36,693 bases of DNA from Pseudoxanthomonas japonensis. Lineage in GTDB: Bacteria; Pseudomonadota; Gammaproteobacteria; Xanthomonadales; Xanthomonadaceae. Under the pieces are notes generated by a model, which was given only the letters and a program-made list of their open reading frames with translations, did not search any database and was not told where the DNA came from. Numbering within the stretch: the stretch's first letter is position 1; each line of letters opens with the position of its first letter. This document shows, piece after piece, positions 36,217-36,693 of this stretch. Where the stretch lies: contig NZ_PDWW01000036.1 in the NCBI RefSeq assembly GCF_010093445.1, positions 1 through 36,693 of the forward strand, read 5' to 3'. A program made the position numbers and the translations under genes.

Positions 36217-36602
36217 GAGCAGCCTTGTTTATTTTCTTCGGGTTTTTATGCAGTTCTTGCGAGAGTGGCAAGCCATTGAGCGTAAAGGAAATTCTCACGT
36301 CCGTTGACCAGCATGTGGGTAGAAAAGTAACGGTATCCGCCTGCTTCAGTGGAGGAAGGGGCGGAAGCTATATCGTTGATTGTACGGATACCGATATCAG
36401 CATGGCTTTTGAACTTGGTAATGACTTGGAGAGTAGCGATGCCGCTAAACGCGCTCTGTACAGGTGCATTTATCCGTCGATGCCGCCAAAGCCGAAAGAA
36501 GGAGTTTCAGTGGTGGTGAATGGTGTGATCGAAAAGGGGCACGAGTCATGGTCTCGTCCATACCTCGTCATAAACGGTGTTGAGAAGTTGTGCAGTCCAT
36601 GA
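36213..36602 (+). CDS. small secreted protein, probable lipoprotein, in lower-GC DNA
   Basis: Encodes 129 aa. The N-terminus MRAALFIFFGFLCSSCESG is a signal peptide with cysteines at about 13 and 16; Cys16 is the likely lipid site although the lipobox is atypical. The mature part has three or more further Cys (SACFSG, VDCTD, RCIYP, KLCSP), probably disulfides, and reads as a small beta-rich domain (VGRKVTVSACF, GVSVVVNGVIEKG, SRPYLVINGVEKL). The pattern recalls OB-fold-like small periplasmic proteins, which is weak. It overlaps the preceding ORF by ATGA. AT-rich codons (AGA, ATA, TTA-type) set it apart from its neighbours and suggest transfer. Function unknown. Confidence 0.6.
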   Translation: MRAALFIFFGFLCSSCESGKPLSVKEILTSVDQHVGRKVTVSACFSGGRGGSYIVDCTDTDISMAFELGNDLESSDAAKRALYRCIYPSMPPKPKEGVSVVVNGVIEKGHESWSRPYLVINGVEKLCSP

Positions 36603-36693
36603 TGGCATCGTGCGCCAACTGGGCCGACCAGATTTCCGTAGCCGATCAGTTGCCTCTGTGCGTAGAGTCCTTCGAGCTCGACCCCCCACACCC

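Overview
The window is GC-rich chromosomal DNA whose gene content and order (pst/porin phosphate genes; rplU-rpmA-obgE; rpsT; murJ-ribF-ileS-lspA-ispH; uvrA) fit a gammaproteobacterium of the Xanthomonadaceae, of the Pseudoxanthomonas, Lysobacter or Stenotrophomonas kind. This assignment is inferred from protein similarity as I remember it, not from a search. No rRNA, tRNA or CRISPR array was seen. Most of the window is core genome. The accessory parts are a five-gene amidotransferase/carrier-protein operon (4.3-9.5 kb) and the right-hand end (about 35.0-36.7 kb).

Layout. (1) 1-4.2 kb is a phosphate-starvation module: two tandem pstS paralogues on the minus strand and a divergent phosphate-selective porin. 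Each has a recognisable Pho box, and a further Pho box at the left edge probably serves pstC just outside the window. (2) 4.3-9.5 kb, minus strand: asparagine-synthase-type amidotransferase, acyl carrier protein, HemK/PrmC-like methyltransferase, NAD-synthase-like ligase and GNAT-like protein. All four junctions overlap by ATGA, which suggests one translationally coupled pathway of unknown product. (3) 9.9-17.5 kb: secreted M28 peptidase, nth with a duplicated 3' end, a small CxxC protein, a crotonase, a degenerate FKBP, a DUF1289-NUDIX fusion overlapping a sulfurtransferase, an enoyl-CoA-isomerase-like protein and a PCu(A)C copper chaperone. (4) 17.6-24.3 kb: thioesterase and uvrA (overlapping), rplU, rpmA, obgE, a secreted protein and rpsT. 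rplU carries a strange internal block of ten T. (5) 24.4-31.6 kb: murJ, ribF, ileS, lspA and ispH, all on the plus strand; ribF and ileS overlap by GTGA. (6) 31.8-36.7 kb: secreted lectin-like/DUF11 protein, HAD phosphatase, small membrane protein, a 21-bp-period repeat array, an IS3 transposase remnant, and a lower-GC pair of small genes ending in a lipoprotein.

The intergenic regions hold several families of palindromic REP-like elements. Some touch stop codons or ribosome-binding sites (after the FKBP gene, at both ends of lspA, after the copper chaperone, and before obgE). The observations I rate highest are the ATGA-coupled asnB-acp-methyltransferase-nadE-like-GNAT operon, the poly-T-filled deletion in rplU, and the repeat array of 14 seven-codon units that reads open whichever way its core is oriented.
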